Source of the DNA: Ulota crispa
Taxonomy: Eukaryota > Streptophyta > Bryopsida > Orthotrichales > Orthotrichaceae
DNA: 64,000 bases
NCBI GenBank assembly: GCA_963920765.1
Contig: OY987246.1
Location: 2,544,501-2,608,500, forward strand
Direction of reading: 5' to 3'
Shown here one piece after another: positions 1 through 12,753 of this stretch. The stretch's first letter is position 1; each line of letters starts with the position of its first letter. The translations under genes were made by a program, and so were the position numbers. The notes beneath the pieces are model-generated. The model worked only from the letters and a program-made list of their open reading frames with translations, had not been told where the DNA came from and made no database searches.

Positions 1-1813
1 TATAACAAAGACGTTCCAAGTGAAATTAGTCTAAAAGCACTTTTAGATTTTGTTAGATGTCAAAATTTCAGTAAAAAGGCCCTTACTGCCCAAGGGAGTG
101 CCCAAGGGAAATCTTCACCTTTTGCTCAACTTGATGCTTGCCTTTTCAATGTGGCAAGTTCTCATAGACTTTGTGATACTATTCACAACACTATTCACAA
201 CAGAAAATGTATGCTTGTAGTTAACCTTCCACCAAAAATAAAGGGAATAAGATATGGAGGAAGTTGAATTTGAACAACGAAGCTAATTTCAACGTGCAAC
301 TTTTCCCCAAAAAAAACTTCAAAACAATAAAATCTGTACCTTCAACAGGCTTTCAAAGTTTCCTGTAATTTCTTGGACACCAGAATTATGGCCTTGGCAT
401 TTAGGGGTTAAAAAATACGTAGGTGCTTATCACAATAATGCACAAAGGAGAATAAAACCAACAAAAGGAAGATTAAAAATCTTCTTATGACTAGCAAGAC
501 TTGTTGAAATTCTTTGACATGTTTGAGCTTGTCATTTTTTGTAACCACGAACTTCTCTAAATTGGACGTTCATAAATGTTTTATCTCTAAATTATATTGT
601 CTTTCCAACATCAAATTCATTACTTAAAAGTGTAGTTTGTCTCCCATAGTTTATTGCCTTCTTGAATTTGGATCTTTGATTGATGCAAATATAGACATAT
701 CATGCAAATACAATCACAAAGTATCCATATTTCATTTGTTTACAGTCTCTTAACTTGATTCAACCAAAAGATTTATGAGTCCTTTGAGTTCAAACATGAA
801 AGAAAAAACTCCTTGGAGCATTTGACGTAGACCAACTCATCTAGTGTGTGAGTACATGATACTATAATTTTCCAAGCTATTGGTGCTCCCTTCTTTGATA
901 TTTTCTGAAATAAACAAACTTGAAATATCAATATGCTATCATTTTGACTTTTTGTTGTGTTAGAATGCTCAAAAATTGCAAAATTTTCTACCTCTAGGTT
1001 TCTGTTGTAAAAACATTTCAACTTTGATAATCAATGTTGAGATTGTTGTGATTTTGAGCAGCATGATTTTTGTTTTTAAATAACCTTGTGAACATAGACT
1101 ATGTGACCATGTTGTCAAAACTTCATTGCATGTTTTTTTGTATTGCTACTATTAACATGAAACTAAAAAACCATGTGAGAGACACTATAGGGTGGAATTT
1201 CTTATTGAAATTTACAAATTAGAAATTAAGTAAATAAACGACAAGGTGGTTGACATGTATTTTGAGTTTAAGAAAAGATTTGAAGGGTTCATTTATTCAT
1301 CAAAATAGAAAATTTGATACTTTAAGGTGGATTTAAATGCCAAAAAATATATACACGTAGGGTTTAATAAGATGCCCTTGTCACTTATTGAATATCCTGA
1401 GTTTTCAAAGAACAACCCCCCACCCCCCCACCTCCCAAGGAGATCTCCTAAAGTTATGAATTGTTAGGGACAAAGCTCTAGAAGTCACAAAGAAATTGAA
1501 CCTTTTTCTTGAAACTTGAAAATATCAAGTTCTTTTTGAGGAAAAGATTAAAAAAATTCATTGAAAATATAAGGCTTAAATAATCTCAAAAAACTTGGAG
1601 TAGTAGTATTTTATAGTGAACACTAAAGAAAACTTGATTTGTATAATAAAATATCCAATAATTCAGAACATGATTATCAAATTTTAAATTTGCATTGCAT
1701 TAAAATATTCATCTTGAGGAATGTCTAGAAAAATATATGATAAAAAGTAAATATTAGAAAGCTTCACATTGTAAATTTTGCTCAAAAGTCACAAGACCAT
1801 ATTTGATGCCAAA
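1..1813. other. Gene-free AT-rich stretch
   Basis: No open frame here has splice signals or recognisable protein content. A lone GGGGTTAA near 410 looks like the right end of a TTAA-flanked element whose left end I cannot find, possibly outside the window. Confidence 0.6.
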
Positions 1814-2047
1814 TTAACCCTTAAATGACCATAGGGCATAGTATATATGCTGATGTATAACTGTCATTTGCTATCAGTGAGAAATTCTAATTTGGGATCT
1901 CAAGTAGCTCACTAGAACTGCATTGATCTATTCTCCAACTTCTTTGTTGGTCTCAAATGTAATAGAGGTGTGGATCCATTCCAAATACAAGAAAAATTCC
2001 CTATATTGTACTAGTCGCAAAGGGCCTTTTGGTTGTTTAAGGGTTAA
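1814..2047. mobile_element. Short TTAA-flanked inverted-repeat element
   Basis: The left end reads TTAACCCTTAAATGACC and the right end, on the other strand, reads TTAACCCTTAAACAACC. The element is about 234 bp and has no coding capacity. It belongs to the TTAA/CCC-ended set seen throughout the window. The TTAA target and CCC start are as known for the piggyBac superfamily; assignment to it is inference. Confidence 0.6.
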
Positions 2048-2467
2048 AGGAGAAGAACCAAAATCTAAAAGTTCCAAGATATACTTTTTAACAAACCTTT
2101 GAATTAATTCAAAAATATCTAACTTGCCTTGAATTATATTTAGTAATGTGGATATTTCATTCATAAAATTGTAAACAAAAATCTAGAAAAAATTTATCCA
2201 TTTTTTGGTATGCACCTTACGTGATGATGTCCACTATGAATATATACATCTATATTAATAAAAGAATAGCCGTCAGTCAGTTAGGGCCTATCATGTAACA
2301 ACGTTCAATCAGTTAGGGTTGGGCATAAGTTTGGTTTGGGCATGACTAGGATCAAAAAGGCATAAATGGATAAAGTAAAATCACCTATGACTCTCTTTTA
2401 TCTGTTTCACTAAACGTGAACAACAACTCATTAGCAATTGCACCACAACTTTCTCTTGGCCAAAAGA

Positions 2468-2655
2468 GGGCACGGGGATAAGGGGGCACGCGGGTGGAAG
2501 AACAAGGGGATAAGGAGACACGGGGATGGGAGGACACAGGGATAAAGGGGCACAAGGATATGGGGGCACGGGGATAGAGGACACGGGACTAAAGGAACAC
2601 GGGGATATGGGGGCACAAGGATTAGGGAACACTGGGATAGGAAGTAGGGGGCATA
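2468..2655. repeat. G-rich minisatellite, GGGGATA/GGGCAC units
   Basis: About ten degenerate units of roughly 15-20 bp carry GGGGATA and GGGGCAC cores, all G-rich on the + strand. The open frames across it on the minus strand (Pro/Cys-rich) come from the repeat and are not genes. G-quadruplex formation on the + strand is possible. Confidence 0.75.
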
Positions 2656-2807
2656 AACCCATCAATACGACGGGGAGTATACTAATAATCAAATAACAGA
2701 AAAATGAAAATTGGCTATTGCAGGCCTACTCTGTAGCAAGCTACGTCAGAACGATCTGAAAATGATAAACTTTAGGGTTTTGGGCAGTCCATAATAAAAC
2801 GTCATTC

Positions 2808-2892
2808 GTCCACGTGAGCATTCCACATCAACAGTCCACGTCAGCATTCCATATCAGCAGTCCACGTCAGCAGTCCATGTCAGCAGTCCACC
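2808..2892 (+). promoter_or_regulatory. 13-bp ACGT-core tandem repeat upstream of the helicase gene
   Basis: Six and a half copies of a 13-bp unit close to GTCCACGTCAGCA lie about 160-245 bp before the chosen start codon. The first copy holds a CACGTG G-box and several hold CCACGTCA, the core bound by plant bZIP factors, including those of the ER-stress response. A TAGGGTTT telo-box lies just upstream near 2773, common in ribosome-biogenesis promoters. Regulatory use is inferred; the repeats also read through in frame with the CDS, so they may be transcribed leader. Confidence 0.45.
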
Positions 2893-3053
2893 AAGCTTTT
2901 CTGCGTCAAGCTCTCGCCTCAAAACTCAAGCAGTGTCCCAAAGTGCACTTCTCTTCAAGAGTTTATCGAGTTCCAATTCCCTTCAAAAGGCGTGTGACGC
3001 AAATTTCCAAGACAAGTTCTCCTGGCCGAGCATATCTCTGCGTTGCCTCAACA

Positions 3054-6000
3054 ATGGATCCAGCCTTCCTGTTTGCGGGGGTGCGCTTGGACAGGAAGAA
3101 ATTCGCTTCCGATTTCAGTCGTTTCCAGGTATGTCCCCAACTTGAGGTTTCTCTTTGTGGCGATTCTTTTTAATCTGCATTTCTACGGAGAACAGACGTT
3201 TCACAAAATGATCACGCTATGGAAATAAGACTATGAAATCTCAGATTGAGTGTGACCGCAAGCACCGATGGTAATTTTTGGATGTGCTAGCAGCGGGAAA
3301 TCTAGGGTTTGATCGACCTGGTAACGAATTCAGGAGCCATGGAAGGAAATTGAAACCTCTGCGGGTCAGGAACAAATCAGGGTTTAGGGTTTAAGGATTA
3401 GGAGTTTGACACACTTCTTATGCATCGCAGCCAAAGAATGACGACAATGGCGTGAAAGCTCAAGAGGTCGCATCTGCTGCAGCGGGGTCCTTTAATGGAG
3501 TCGAGAGAAGTAGCCAGAGCAAGAAAAGAAAGAAAGTGCCGACGGAAAACGGTATGTTTAAGGATTTAGGGTTTGGGGTTTTAGGTTACCAATTGAGTGC
3601 AATTGACTGAGTCTACAGTTCTTTCGACCGAAATGAGAGAGATAGAGAAACATTCTTGTAAATGCTGAAGACCATTATTAGTACTTTTGAGGTCCAATTA
3701 TTTAGGGTTTAGGAATTGCTGAATATCATTATTAGGACTTTTGGGGTCCAATTATTTTCTGAGTCTTGTAAATGCTGAAGATCATTATTAGTACTTTCTG
3801 AGGTCCAACTATTTTCTGAGTCACGGTTGTGATGTGTATTTGTAGGCTCTGAAGCGACCTTTAATCTATTCAAGCGCAGAAAGTCAGAAATTGTCGAGAC
3901 CCCTGAAGTTGATGAGATTGATGAAAAATCAGAACCTGTTGCCACTGGAGCTATACCGGAAGCAGAGGTAATCAATGCAATGTTTTGAATTGTTACCTTA
4001 ATTTTAAGGAATCTTAATTTCACAAACTTTGTCGAAAGGCAAACTACCGATGTTTGCAAAATATTGAGGGCTACGTGTTTAATTTTATGGTTCCAATTTT
4101 CTGAGTGGACGATTGCTTTTGAAACATTGATTTCAGGCCTTGGGGTTGTCAAGGAAGAAATATCAGATTCATGTCTCTGGCCGGGATGTTCCAGCCCCTC
4201 TTGTTTCGTTCGAGCAGCTGCGGATTCAACATCGATGCAGAAAATATTTTATGAAGAATATTAGAGAAGCAGGATATACAGAACCGACACCAATACAACG
4301 TCAAGCAATCACGACTTTGTTAATGGTAAGTTTTCTTGAAGATTTAATGTGTTTACTTTTATCTTTACCTTCCAAGTTCCTTTATGTTCATGTCTGGTAC
4401 CTTTCTTTTTCATGTTCTATCCAGTTGCTTCATTCTTCAACAGAATGCTGCTTTTTGTGAATGACATCTTTTTGTATTGATTTGCAGGACCGGGAATGCT
4501 TTGCGTGCGCACCAACCGGCTCAGGAAAAACGCTGGCTTTCACACTCCCAATTCTCATGAAATTGAGGGTAAGCATACTGCTTTTATCCAATGTTGGTTG
4601 GATGTTTTTTTAAGTACTTCTTGAGCACCTCGTTAGTGAAGGAGGAGAGTACACCAGGCGCATGATTGCCTTCTAAAATTTTGCAGTTATTCTAGGCCAT
4701 TTGGCACTTATGCAGAACGTATGCTTTTCAGGTGCCAAGCAAAGAAGGATTACGTGCACTTGTTTTGTGTCCCACAAGGGAACTTGCTCTACAGACTACA
4801 AGAGAGCTTAAGAAACTTATTGTCGGCACCAAGTTTCGAGTAAGGGTTATGACCAAGGCGTTAGCCTCATGCAATGACTTTTCAAACTTGCCTTGCGACA
4901 TTCTCGTCTCCACTCCTCTAAGATTGGATGCGCTTTTGAAGGAGTCAAAAATAGATTTGAGCAAGTGAGAACTCCATTATCCTCTTGAAGTCCATTATTT
5001 GCCAAGGTTTCTCTGCTTGCTCTTTGGTTTCTGCAACCATTTTCTTAACAGAAGTAAGATCTGTTGGCTGCAGAGTGGAGTTTTTGGTTATGGACGAGTC
5101 AGATAAGCTATTTGAGATGGGATTTGTAGAACAGATTGACTCTGTTGTAGCAGCTTGCACCAACCCAAAGATTATACGTGCACTTTTCAGTGCCACCTTA
5201 CCAGATACAGTGGAAGAGCTTGCTCGCTCTATCATGCATGATGCTGTTCGCATCACCATTGGAGAGAGGTATGAACATCTAGAGCAGTTCAGATTTTTTT
5301 TTTTGGGGAAATTACAAATAGGGGCATGAAATGAAAAATATTACAGATAGGGGCGCAGTTTCAAAATAATTACGAAAAGGGGCGCAATTTCAAAATAATT
5401 TGGAAAGTTTTGTAATTTTTTTGGTTTGGACATTGGTTGATTTAGACATATCACATGAAATGTTAGCTAACTTCCAAAAAACTTAAAGGCCTCTCCAAAT
5501 CAAGCCTAAATAAAGAAATTTTAGTAAAGGGGATGACAGTTTTTGGAAAGGCCTTCAAGTTTTTGGAAGTTAGCTAACATTTCATGTGATATGTCTAAAT
5601 CAACCAATGTCCAAACCAAAAAAATTACAAAAATTTACAAATTATTTTGAAATTTCGCCCCTTTTTGTAATTATTTCGAAACTGCACCCCTATCTGTAAT
5701 ATTTTTCATTTTCATGCCCCTATTTGTAATTTCCCCTTTATTTTTCGATGTTTCTGTAGGTTCAGAGTAGCTGCCCTGTTGATTAAGTGGTTATAACTAT
5801 GCTCCCATGCCTGCGGGTTGGTATGGTACTAGTTGTTGTCAATACTGGAGAGGATACATATATGCGTTTTTCTTATGCGTTTGTCTCGTTCAGGAACTCT
5901 GCTGCACAGACAGTCAAGCAGAGACTAGTCTTTGTTGGAAGCGATGAAGGGAAGATATTGGCATTACGGCAGATATTCAACGAGGTTATCATCTTCCTCG

Positions 6001-7245
6001 TCTCATTTTGTTTAGTTTGCCATACTGGTACTGCTTTGTCAAATTCTTTGTGGTCATCTTTTATAGTGCCCTATATCATGTGCAGACGTACTTAGTCTGT
6101 CATTTCGGTTTAATTGTACAGAGTTTGCGGCCCCCAGTGTTAATTTTTGTGAAAAGCAAGGAACGAGCAGCAGAGCTTCATAAACAGCTGGCTTTTGACG
6201 ATCTTAGCATTGACAGTATTCATGCTGATCGTACTCAAGCTCAGGTTTGCTTTCATTACCGTGAACAATGAATGTCAATAGCCTTTTAATGGTGAACAAG
6301 GGAAATATTTGAATTCTTTGACATAGCCTGCAGGGTGTTGGCTGTCATTGATCTTGCTTCTGACCTATAACGTTGCTAGATCTTCAGTCCCATCTTATCT
6401 TCTGAAGTTTTCTTATTAACATGTGAAACATTGCCATTGCAGAGGGATGCTGCAGTTGAGAAGTTCCGAGAAGGAAAGACATGGGTGCTTATTGCTACGG
6501 ATCTGATGGGAAGAGGCATGGACTTCAAAGGGCTTAATAGTGTCATCAACTATGACTTTCCACCTTCAATTTCGTCATACATCCATCGTGTTGGTAATTA
6601 TTGTCTCTTGGACTTTTTTTGTTGCAGCTTCTATTGTTTTATGTTAGCTTCTGGTAGATGCAATTAATGCTCAGATATTGTGACCTATGAAGTTCTACTT
6701 AACTTGGGGTGTTAGAATTACTACAACCTTGTTCCAGCTTATGTAAATGAGCCAGGGACGTTCTATGCACTGATTTGAATACTGAGGCACTTGTCTGCTA
6801 CGTCAGATTTACAAGTTTTGGTAATTTTGATTTTCCCGTTTCTTGTTTTACCAATTTTAAATTCCCAGGCCGCAGTGGAAGAGCTGGAAGGTCGGGACAG
6901 GCAGTTACATTCTATACTGAGGAAGATATGCCTTTATTACGTTCTGTTGCACACGTCATCTTTGCCTCTGGAGGTGAAGTTCCAGCGTGGATGCTGAATC
7001 TCCCCAAAGTACAGAAGCAGAAATTTAAAGCTCGTGTTCCTGACTCGAATGGGGCGTTTTCTGCCACTGAAGTCGCAAAGAAGAAGCAACAAAAAAATCC
7101 ACAGAGCGAGAATTCTAAAGACTTCAGGAAGACCAAATATTCAACAAAGCAGCGGAAGGAAATGCCAAAGAAAAACTTTGTGTCCATTCAAAAGAATCAG
7201 AAGACAATGAAAAAGAATACAAAGAGCTCTAAGAAGAAGGAATAG
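3054..7245 (+). CDS. RH57: DEAD-box RNA helicase, DDX52/ROK1 (RH57-type)
   Basis: Predicted ATP-dependent RNA helicase of the ROK1/DDX52 family, which acts in the nucleolus on 18S rRNA processing. Exons: 3054-3128, 3431-3551, 3846-3967, 4137-4325, 4488-4568, 4732-4964, 5074-5268, 5894-5984, 6122-6244, 6443-6593, 6869-7245; all introns GT-AG, 585 aa. Visible motifs: Q-motif ([12 protein letters not shown]) in exon 4, Walker A APTGSGKT at 177-184, PTREL at 210-214, DESD at 281-284 in place of DEAD (I recall the same in plant members), SAT at 313-315, [11 protein letters not shown], and HRVGRSGR at 458-465. The Lys-rich tail (from about 515) suits a nucleolar protein. The N-terminal [19 protein letters not shown] matches RH57-type starts, so ATG 3054 was chosen, although the frame stays open back to ATG 2814. 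Intron 7 carries a long foldback element. Confidence 0.93.
5305..5736. mobile_element. Long foldback element inside helicase intron 7
   Basis: Two arms of about 190-200 bp are inverted copies of each other around a short loop near 5510-5540. The termini read GGGGAAATTACAAATAGGGG and its complement. Flanks are T-rich (nine T on the left, TTTATTTTT on the right), compatible with a 9-bp target duplication with one mismatch, but low complexity makes this weak. No coding capacity. If transcribed it would make a long hairpin in the pre-mRNA. Confidence 0.75.
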
Positions 7246-8494
7246 GTTAGGACTAAAAGTTTTTCAGAGGTTTTAAACTAGAAGGTGGACTGCATTTGGT
7301 AAGCCAAAAGAAAGGTATAACCCTAAGGACTGAAGACTTCAGGAGGAGGTGGCGCTTAGGACGGTAAATCTTTATAAGCGGCGTTTCTATCAAGTTCATG
7401 TTGCTGCTTCGACATCTAAGCAAGGTATTTAAATTGAGAACACAAGATAAATTTTTATGACTTCCAACTGTAGTTTTTTCTTGATTTTCTCTGAATTCTA
7501 CCTAATATGCACTTTTACCTCATACATTCTTCTGATTTTGCTGTGATTTTTGGTGCTTGCTTTGCAGGAATTTGGATATTTAAATGGACCAGGACGACGT
7601 TCTAGGTCATCCAAGGGTGGTATAAAAGTATGTAGGTTATTTTATTAACAAGTTCGTGATTGATCATGCGGCTTTAGTGTTTCCCACTTAGTTTCGTCTA
7701 TGATTCAACTGAGTGTTTTTTTTTGAAGAGTGTAGGATTATGAGTAATTTGATGATGAGAGGGTTCCATGCCTTGCATGGTGCTTTTTTAACCTGGTATT
7801 TGTACTGATGGGAGCATGATCCATTCCGGTGTTCGTTTTTTGTGTACATGCTCAGTTTTGCGAATCAGGATTTAAATTCGCTTGAATTCGGATTGTAAGA
7901 ATTGTATCTACGGCAATCAAAGATCTCTATAACTATGGAATTCATGCTGGTTTTGTGGTGACGTAGAAAATTCGTGAGAAGGGGATGTGCAGATATGTCA
8001 GTTTCTGAGTTTAAACCCTACGACGGATGAAAGTCTAAACATAGGATTTAGCTCAAGAGTGGGCCATCACAACTGACAGCACATGCCAAACTAGTTAATT
8101 CTGTGAATGAAAGGATAAGTCAAATCCCAACTAAACCCGTTGAGAGAAAAATCACAAGTTTCTCTCAACTTACAATAAGAATATGCTGCACAAAGAGAGG
8201 TTGTCCATGGTAGCAATCACTACAGATAATCCAAAGCAAGATTTACTGAGAATTTTGAATGATGAATAGATGATGCCAACAATTACTTGTTTGAGCCCGG
8301 CGTCCATATTGTCGTGGACACGTTGAAATACAGTAAGTCCGTGCAGAATTGGCAATAAATATGAAGTTTATAACATGCCCAACATTCCAGATCACAAAAC
8401 CACGGCCATAATGTCCTGAAGGAAATCATATTTACACAAACTGACGCTGAATTCCATAAGTATACACATGGGTTGTTGCTGCTGTTGCAACTAC
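7246..8494. other. Convergent intergenic region between helicase and cyclin C
   Basis: The two genes point at each other across about 1.25 kb, which must hold both 3' UTRs and terminators. I see no further gene, element or RNA. Confidence 0.5.
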
Positions 8495-11400
8495 CTACTT
8501 TAGTAGCTTGCTTACTGCAGCACTAATGCGCTCTTCAGGTATCTGCCGGTAGTTGTCATAGAAGTCCAAAATCTCCATTGCGATGTTTTTAATCTGACAA
8601 TCCCGTTCCAAAGACGTTTCAATGAAAAAAGTACACTCACATCCGACCATCAATAAACTTTCCACAAAATAGAAGAGGTTTGCACAAAGTGACACAGCAT
8701 GGCAAGTCTACATCCATAACAAGCTGACCACAGAATGACAGCCTTCATTTTTGAAAGACATTTATACCCATGATTAAACGGAGAAGGGGTTGAAGTCATA
8801 CCACATTCATATCAACACGTAGCTCTTCGAACCATGACCTGGTGTCCTTTTCTTTGAGCACGCTAGCGATGTAGATGCATGCAAGCGCTATCATGAAGGG
8901 CGGGTACATGAGAATGAGATCAGTTCTATACGAGTCATTCACCAGTGACCTGCCTTGCACCAAAATATACCAACATCGCATGTGAGATCACAAAGAACCT
9001 TGATATGATTCATCGCTACATACGTAAGGTAGAAGAATCTTAAAACTACTAGGGATCTGATCCAGTCTCCTGTACTAACTCCTGTTATCACGTGCTTAAA
9101 CGTATCAAACGATTAGTGTAAACACTTCCTGGCTAAATATCCACGGCCACTAACGTTTGCCGGAAATAAGATTGTCTACTGTCAGTTTTAGTGATCTACA
9201 ATTTTTCAGTTTAGAACTACATAAGCCAAACCTCTTGAGACCAATTTTTTTTGCAAAGATCTCTCACACTAGTCTCGCAAAATCACACTCCTACGCATGT
9301 TAAAATGCTTACAGTAATGAAAATAGTAAGCACTACCTTGCATCTAGGAGCTAATTGATTGAAGAAATTGGCAATATGCATGGTTTACTAAACTTCTCCT
9401 CACAAAGAAGGTGAAGGGGTTCACCAAGTAAATGGGGTCAAATCCGTCATGTTCCCATCTTGCAGCAGTCTGCATTTGCATACAAATCTTAGCAATGACA
9501 AGAATTCTGGAAGCGCTCCGATGGCTGAAGAATAAATCGCTTTCTCACAAAGTTACAAGCACTAAGTCCTTATTGAGCAAGAGACAAGAACTTCTTTCAG
9601 CAGGAGGTCACCAAAATATCTTCTTTCAGGGTTCATTCGTAACATGTGAGAAGAAACTTACTGGATGAGAGGACGGTAGGGGTGATAAATCACGAGGTAG
9701 TAATCTAGTGCTTCCAGCAGCCGCATCTCCATCTCAAGCACATCCTTAATATCATACCGATAAGCTTTATCTTCATTAGCTGTCCCAGTAACCAAAACGA
9801 AATTAATGAGACCCTCCCGAAGAGTAGAGTGATCTACGTAGTATAAGTGCAAAACGAGAGTTCTCAACGTGGAAAAGATCTAAGAGAGAATAGAATCATA
9901 ATATAGGGACAAAAAAGAAGCCATAGTTGTTTTACAGTGATATAAATAAAGCTTCTTCAAGCATCATGCTTTACTGCTACAAGCATTTTATGGTAATGCA
10001 AAATCAAGTTGTCACATTTTCAGACAGTTGCAGAGGGGCATGCTTACAAGTAAAGAGACTCGTGAAGCCTGTCCTAACTTTCCTTGTGTAGATAACAAGA
10101 AGCTTAGCTTGCACTGTGCTTTCTTCTGCTTTGGAGGCCAGGTACAGACATGTAGGCGCAACTAGCCTTGGATCAAATTCTGAAAAACTCTTTCTGCACT
10201 CGAGAATATAAATGCTGTCAACGAAACGGCACCATATACATCTGATTGGAATGACTTGTATTAGCACAAGAAACAAACAAAACGTGCGATCATAGGAGCA
10301 AAAAGCCTAAGGAAGATGATCGCAAGTTCATATAACTGGAAGAATAGACATATTGAAATCACATCAGGCCGTGGATTCCATGACAAAATGCCACAAGAAT
10401 AATGCAAAGTCGAAACTTAGAACCTTGTTCAAACGTAAGATGGTACCATAAACGAATGAATAAGCGCATGGAAAAACATGCCTGGTATATATTCTTCTAA
10501 AATATGCAATAGCCGTTGCAACCACCCTGCATTACATTATAAATCAGCGTCTGTAATTAATGATCAGACGAGCACCTCAAAAGATCGACCTCATCAACCA
10601 ATCCAACTACAAAACAGAGACCTCACAATTCTCTAGTAAGCAATCACGGGGTTTAGAGAAACCCTAAATCTCAGCAACATCCTTGAAGTTTAATTCTCTC
10701 CAATTACTAACTACAAGATTAGCCATTGCGTACAAGAAACTTGCTAATAAACATCATACAGCCAGATAGAAAGAAATTGCATATTCAACTCACCGTTGAC
10801 GAACTTTAGCTTGGGATCCTATCGTTTTGATATCTGCAAGATAGAAGCGACTATGATAGAAAGAATGCAACTAAAGACCAGGAAAAGAAGAAGAAGAAGA
10901 AGAAGAAGAAGAAGAAGAAGAAGAAGAAGCAAAAAGAAAAAAAAGACAATAAAGACGAAATGCCTACGAATCAGCAGCATTATCCAGAAGCCCTCAGGAT
11001 CCATTCTAACCAAAAACCTCTTCTGTAAAAGTAGCAGAAATGGGAATGAATGAAGCAGGAGCGTATAAAGGGGAAAGCAGGTTGAGAACCTACAATAAGA
11101 AAACTGTATCTTCATCAGTTTAACGTCCTCAGGGGTGAATCCCCGCTCCGAATCTGCTTGAGCGACTTTGCTCACTTCATCTTGATCCAGTAGCTTCTTG
11201 CTGCAGCCATACAAATGCCCCGCATCAAAATCAACACACATCTAGCTACAAGCAGATGCAATTTGAAGTAGAGAATACTAAAACCATTTCAAACCTAATC
11301 CTGTCTCCAATTAACTGCTTCTTGTTACCAAAAGCAATTCATCTCACTCGGTTGGCCTTCATATTCGAATGAAACTGAGAAAGTCCTATTAGTCTCTTCA

Positions 11401-11791
11401 ATGGTGATCTACAAACTCACAATTCTACGATTGCGTAAGAAATCATCAAACAGTGATGGAAATAAATTTTTATCTTAAACAGAAAATGATCTTTCAAGTC
11501 AGCTCTGTTGAGTAATCGCACACTCCTACATATTAATTGAAATTTAAAAGTAAAGGCAACAGTATCCTCTTCTCTTCAATCTGATCCTCAATTCAACAAA
11601 CCCTAATTACGCAAATCACCGATCTCCATTTCAAAGCAATTGCACGAATCGAAAGATTTCAGCATGTATAGAAAAGTAGCGGTAGTAGTATCAAAATTCG
11701 CAGTAGGATCAGTCTTTTATAATTGAAATCTCAACAAGGAGGAGAAAGAGAATTGTTACCAGTGCGAGGACGCCCAGAAATTGGCAGCCAT
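8495..11791 (-). CDS. CYCC1: Cyclin C (Mediator kinase-module cyclin)
   Basis: Cyclin C partners CDK8 in the Mediator kinase module (family knowledge). Exons in transcript order: 11791-11760, 11200-11094, 10833-10794, 10526-10482, 10193-10048, 9779-9662, 9469-9425, 8949-8802, 8593-8495; 259 aa, close to the family's 250-260. It opens MAANFWASSHCKKLLDQ and contains FDPRLVAPTCLYLASKAEES, LEMEMRLLEALDYYLV, HPYRPLIQ, IALACIYIASVLKEKD and IAMEILDFYDNYR, all near-identical to plant cyclin C. Intron 4 has a GC donor (10481-10480). The exon 5 donor used (GTAAGC) adds about ten residues (VRTGFTSLFT) before the NEDKAYRYD segment; this junction is the least certain. Intron 2 contains a long AAG microsatellite. 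The gene converges on the helicase gene. Confidence 0.93.
10885..10929 (+). repeat. (AAG)n microsatellite in cyclin C intron 2
   Basis: Fifteen uninterrupted AAG triplets lie in intron 2 of the cyclin C gene. On the transcribed strand this is CTT, a long pyrimidine tract upstream of the exon 3 acceptor. Likely length-polymorphic. Confidence 0.9.
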
Positions 11792-12498
11792 CTCAAAACG
11801 TAATTCCACCGACACAGAAAAAAAGGATTCGCGGCTTCTTTCTTTCGTGTGTTCCGTGGTTTAGGGTTTTCTACTCGCGACTCCGGACGAAGTGCACGTT
11901 GAGAATGGTGTAATCCATGTCGGATTTTGCAGCGACACGCTTGCGTGCAGCAGAGATCCAAACCCTAATCGCAGAGTTCGAAGGAGGGTTTGAATTTGAG
12001 TTTCGCGAAGACGCCGGAGTTGAGGGAGAGAACCCCAATGCCGCGAGTTCCTATGCCCGTCGGGCTTAATTCTTACCCCTAACCAGTCCAGTGAAAATCT
12101 TTTGGATGAAGTGGCTTTAGCTTTTTTTCTAACCAAAAAATGGTTGAGTAGCAAGTGTGGCTATATTTTTTTAACAGATGTAAAGTTGGATGCTTTCAAC
12201 TTTTCATCAAAGCTAAACTTCATGATGGTTTTGTGAGAAATTAGAATATTGCACTAGTAAAGTGGGGCAACATCAAGTAGAACCCTGAAAATTGGGCTCC
12301 TACTCTCAAACCCATGTATAAAAGTTGGCTAAATATTTTACATTTTTTCAAAAAATACTATAGAACAATTAGCCACACCAATTTTGGTGTAGCAAAAAAG
12401 CGATAATTAGCACAAAATGTTTTCACTGCTAAACACCCATGAGGACAATTTTCATCCTCTAGCCTTGAAAAAGCATTATGTACAACAGAACAAAATCA

Positions 12499-12753
12499 AC
12501 GCGTTATTTGTTAAATTGGGAAAAATAGAGGTACCATTTTGTACTCCACCTTAAACCCAAAAAGTCACCTTAAACTAGATTCAAAGGTATCAAATTTAGT
12601 CTAAGCCACTAAGATTTTCCCTCACAAATTCCTCCTCTCAGGTGAGGGGGCATGTGTACTAAAAAAACGCTCTGGGCTCGGTTTCAAGTGGTCACCTGAA
12701 ACCTTCAAAAGTCCCAAAATGTAATAATTTTCTCAATTTAATGAATAACGCGA
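12499..12753. mobile_element. Inverted-repeat element, TTAAATTGGG family (copy N1)
   Basis: The left end ACGCGTTATTTGTTAAATTG is mirrored at the right end (CAATTTAATGAATAACGCG). The interior shares stretches with other copies at 17.9, 37.2 and 39.7 kb, for example CAAATTCCTCCTCTCA and CCTTAAAC. It is non-coding. Confidence 0.6.

Noticed and set aside
2381-2692. Pro/Cys-rich minus-strand frames
   Set aside because: Translation of the G-rich minisatellite.
10819-11241. Minus-strand 140-codon frame with a poly-Leu stretch
   Set aside because: It is cyclin C exon 2 read through into intron 2 and the CTT microsatellite.
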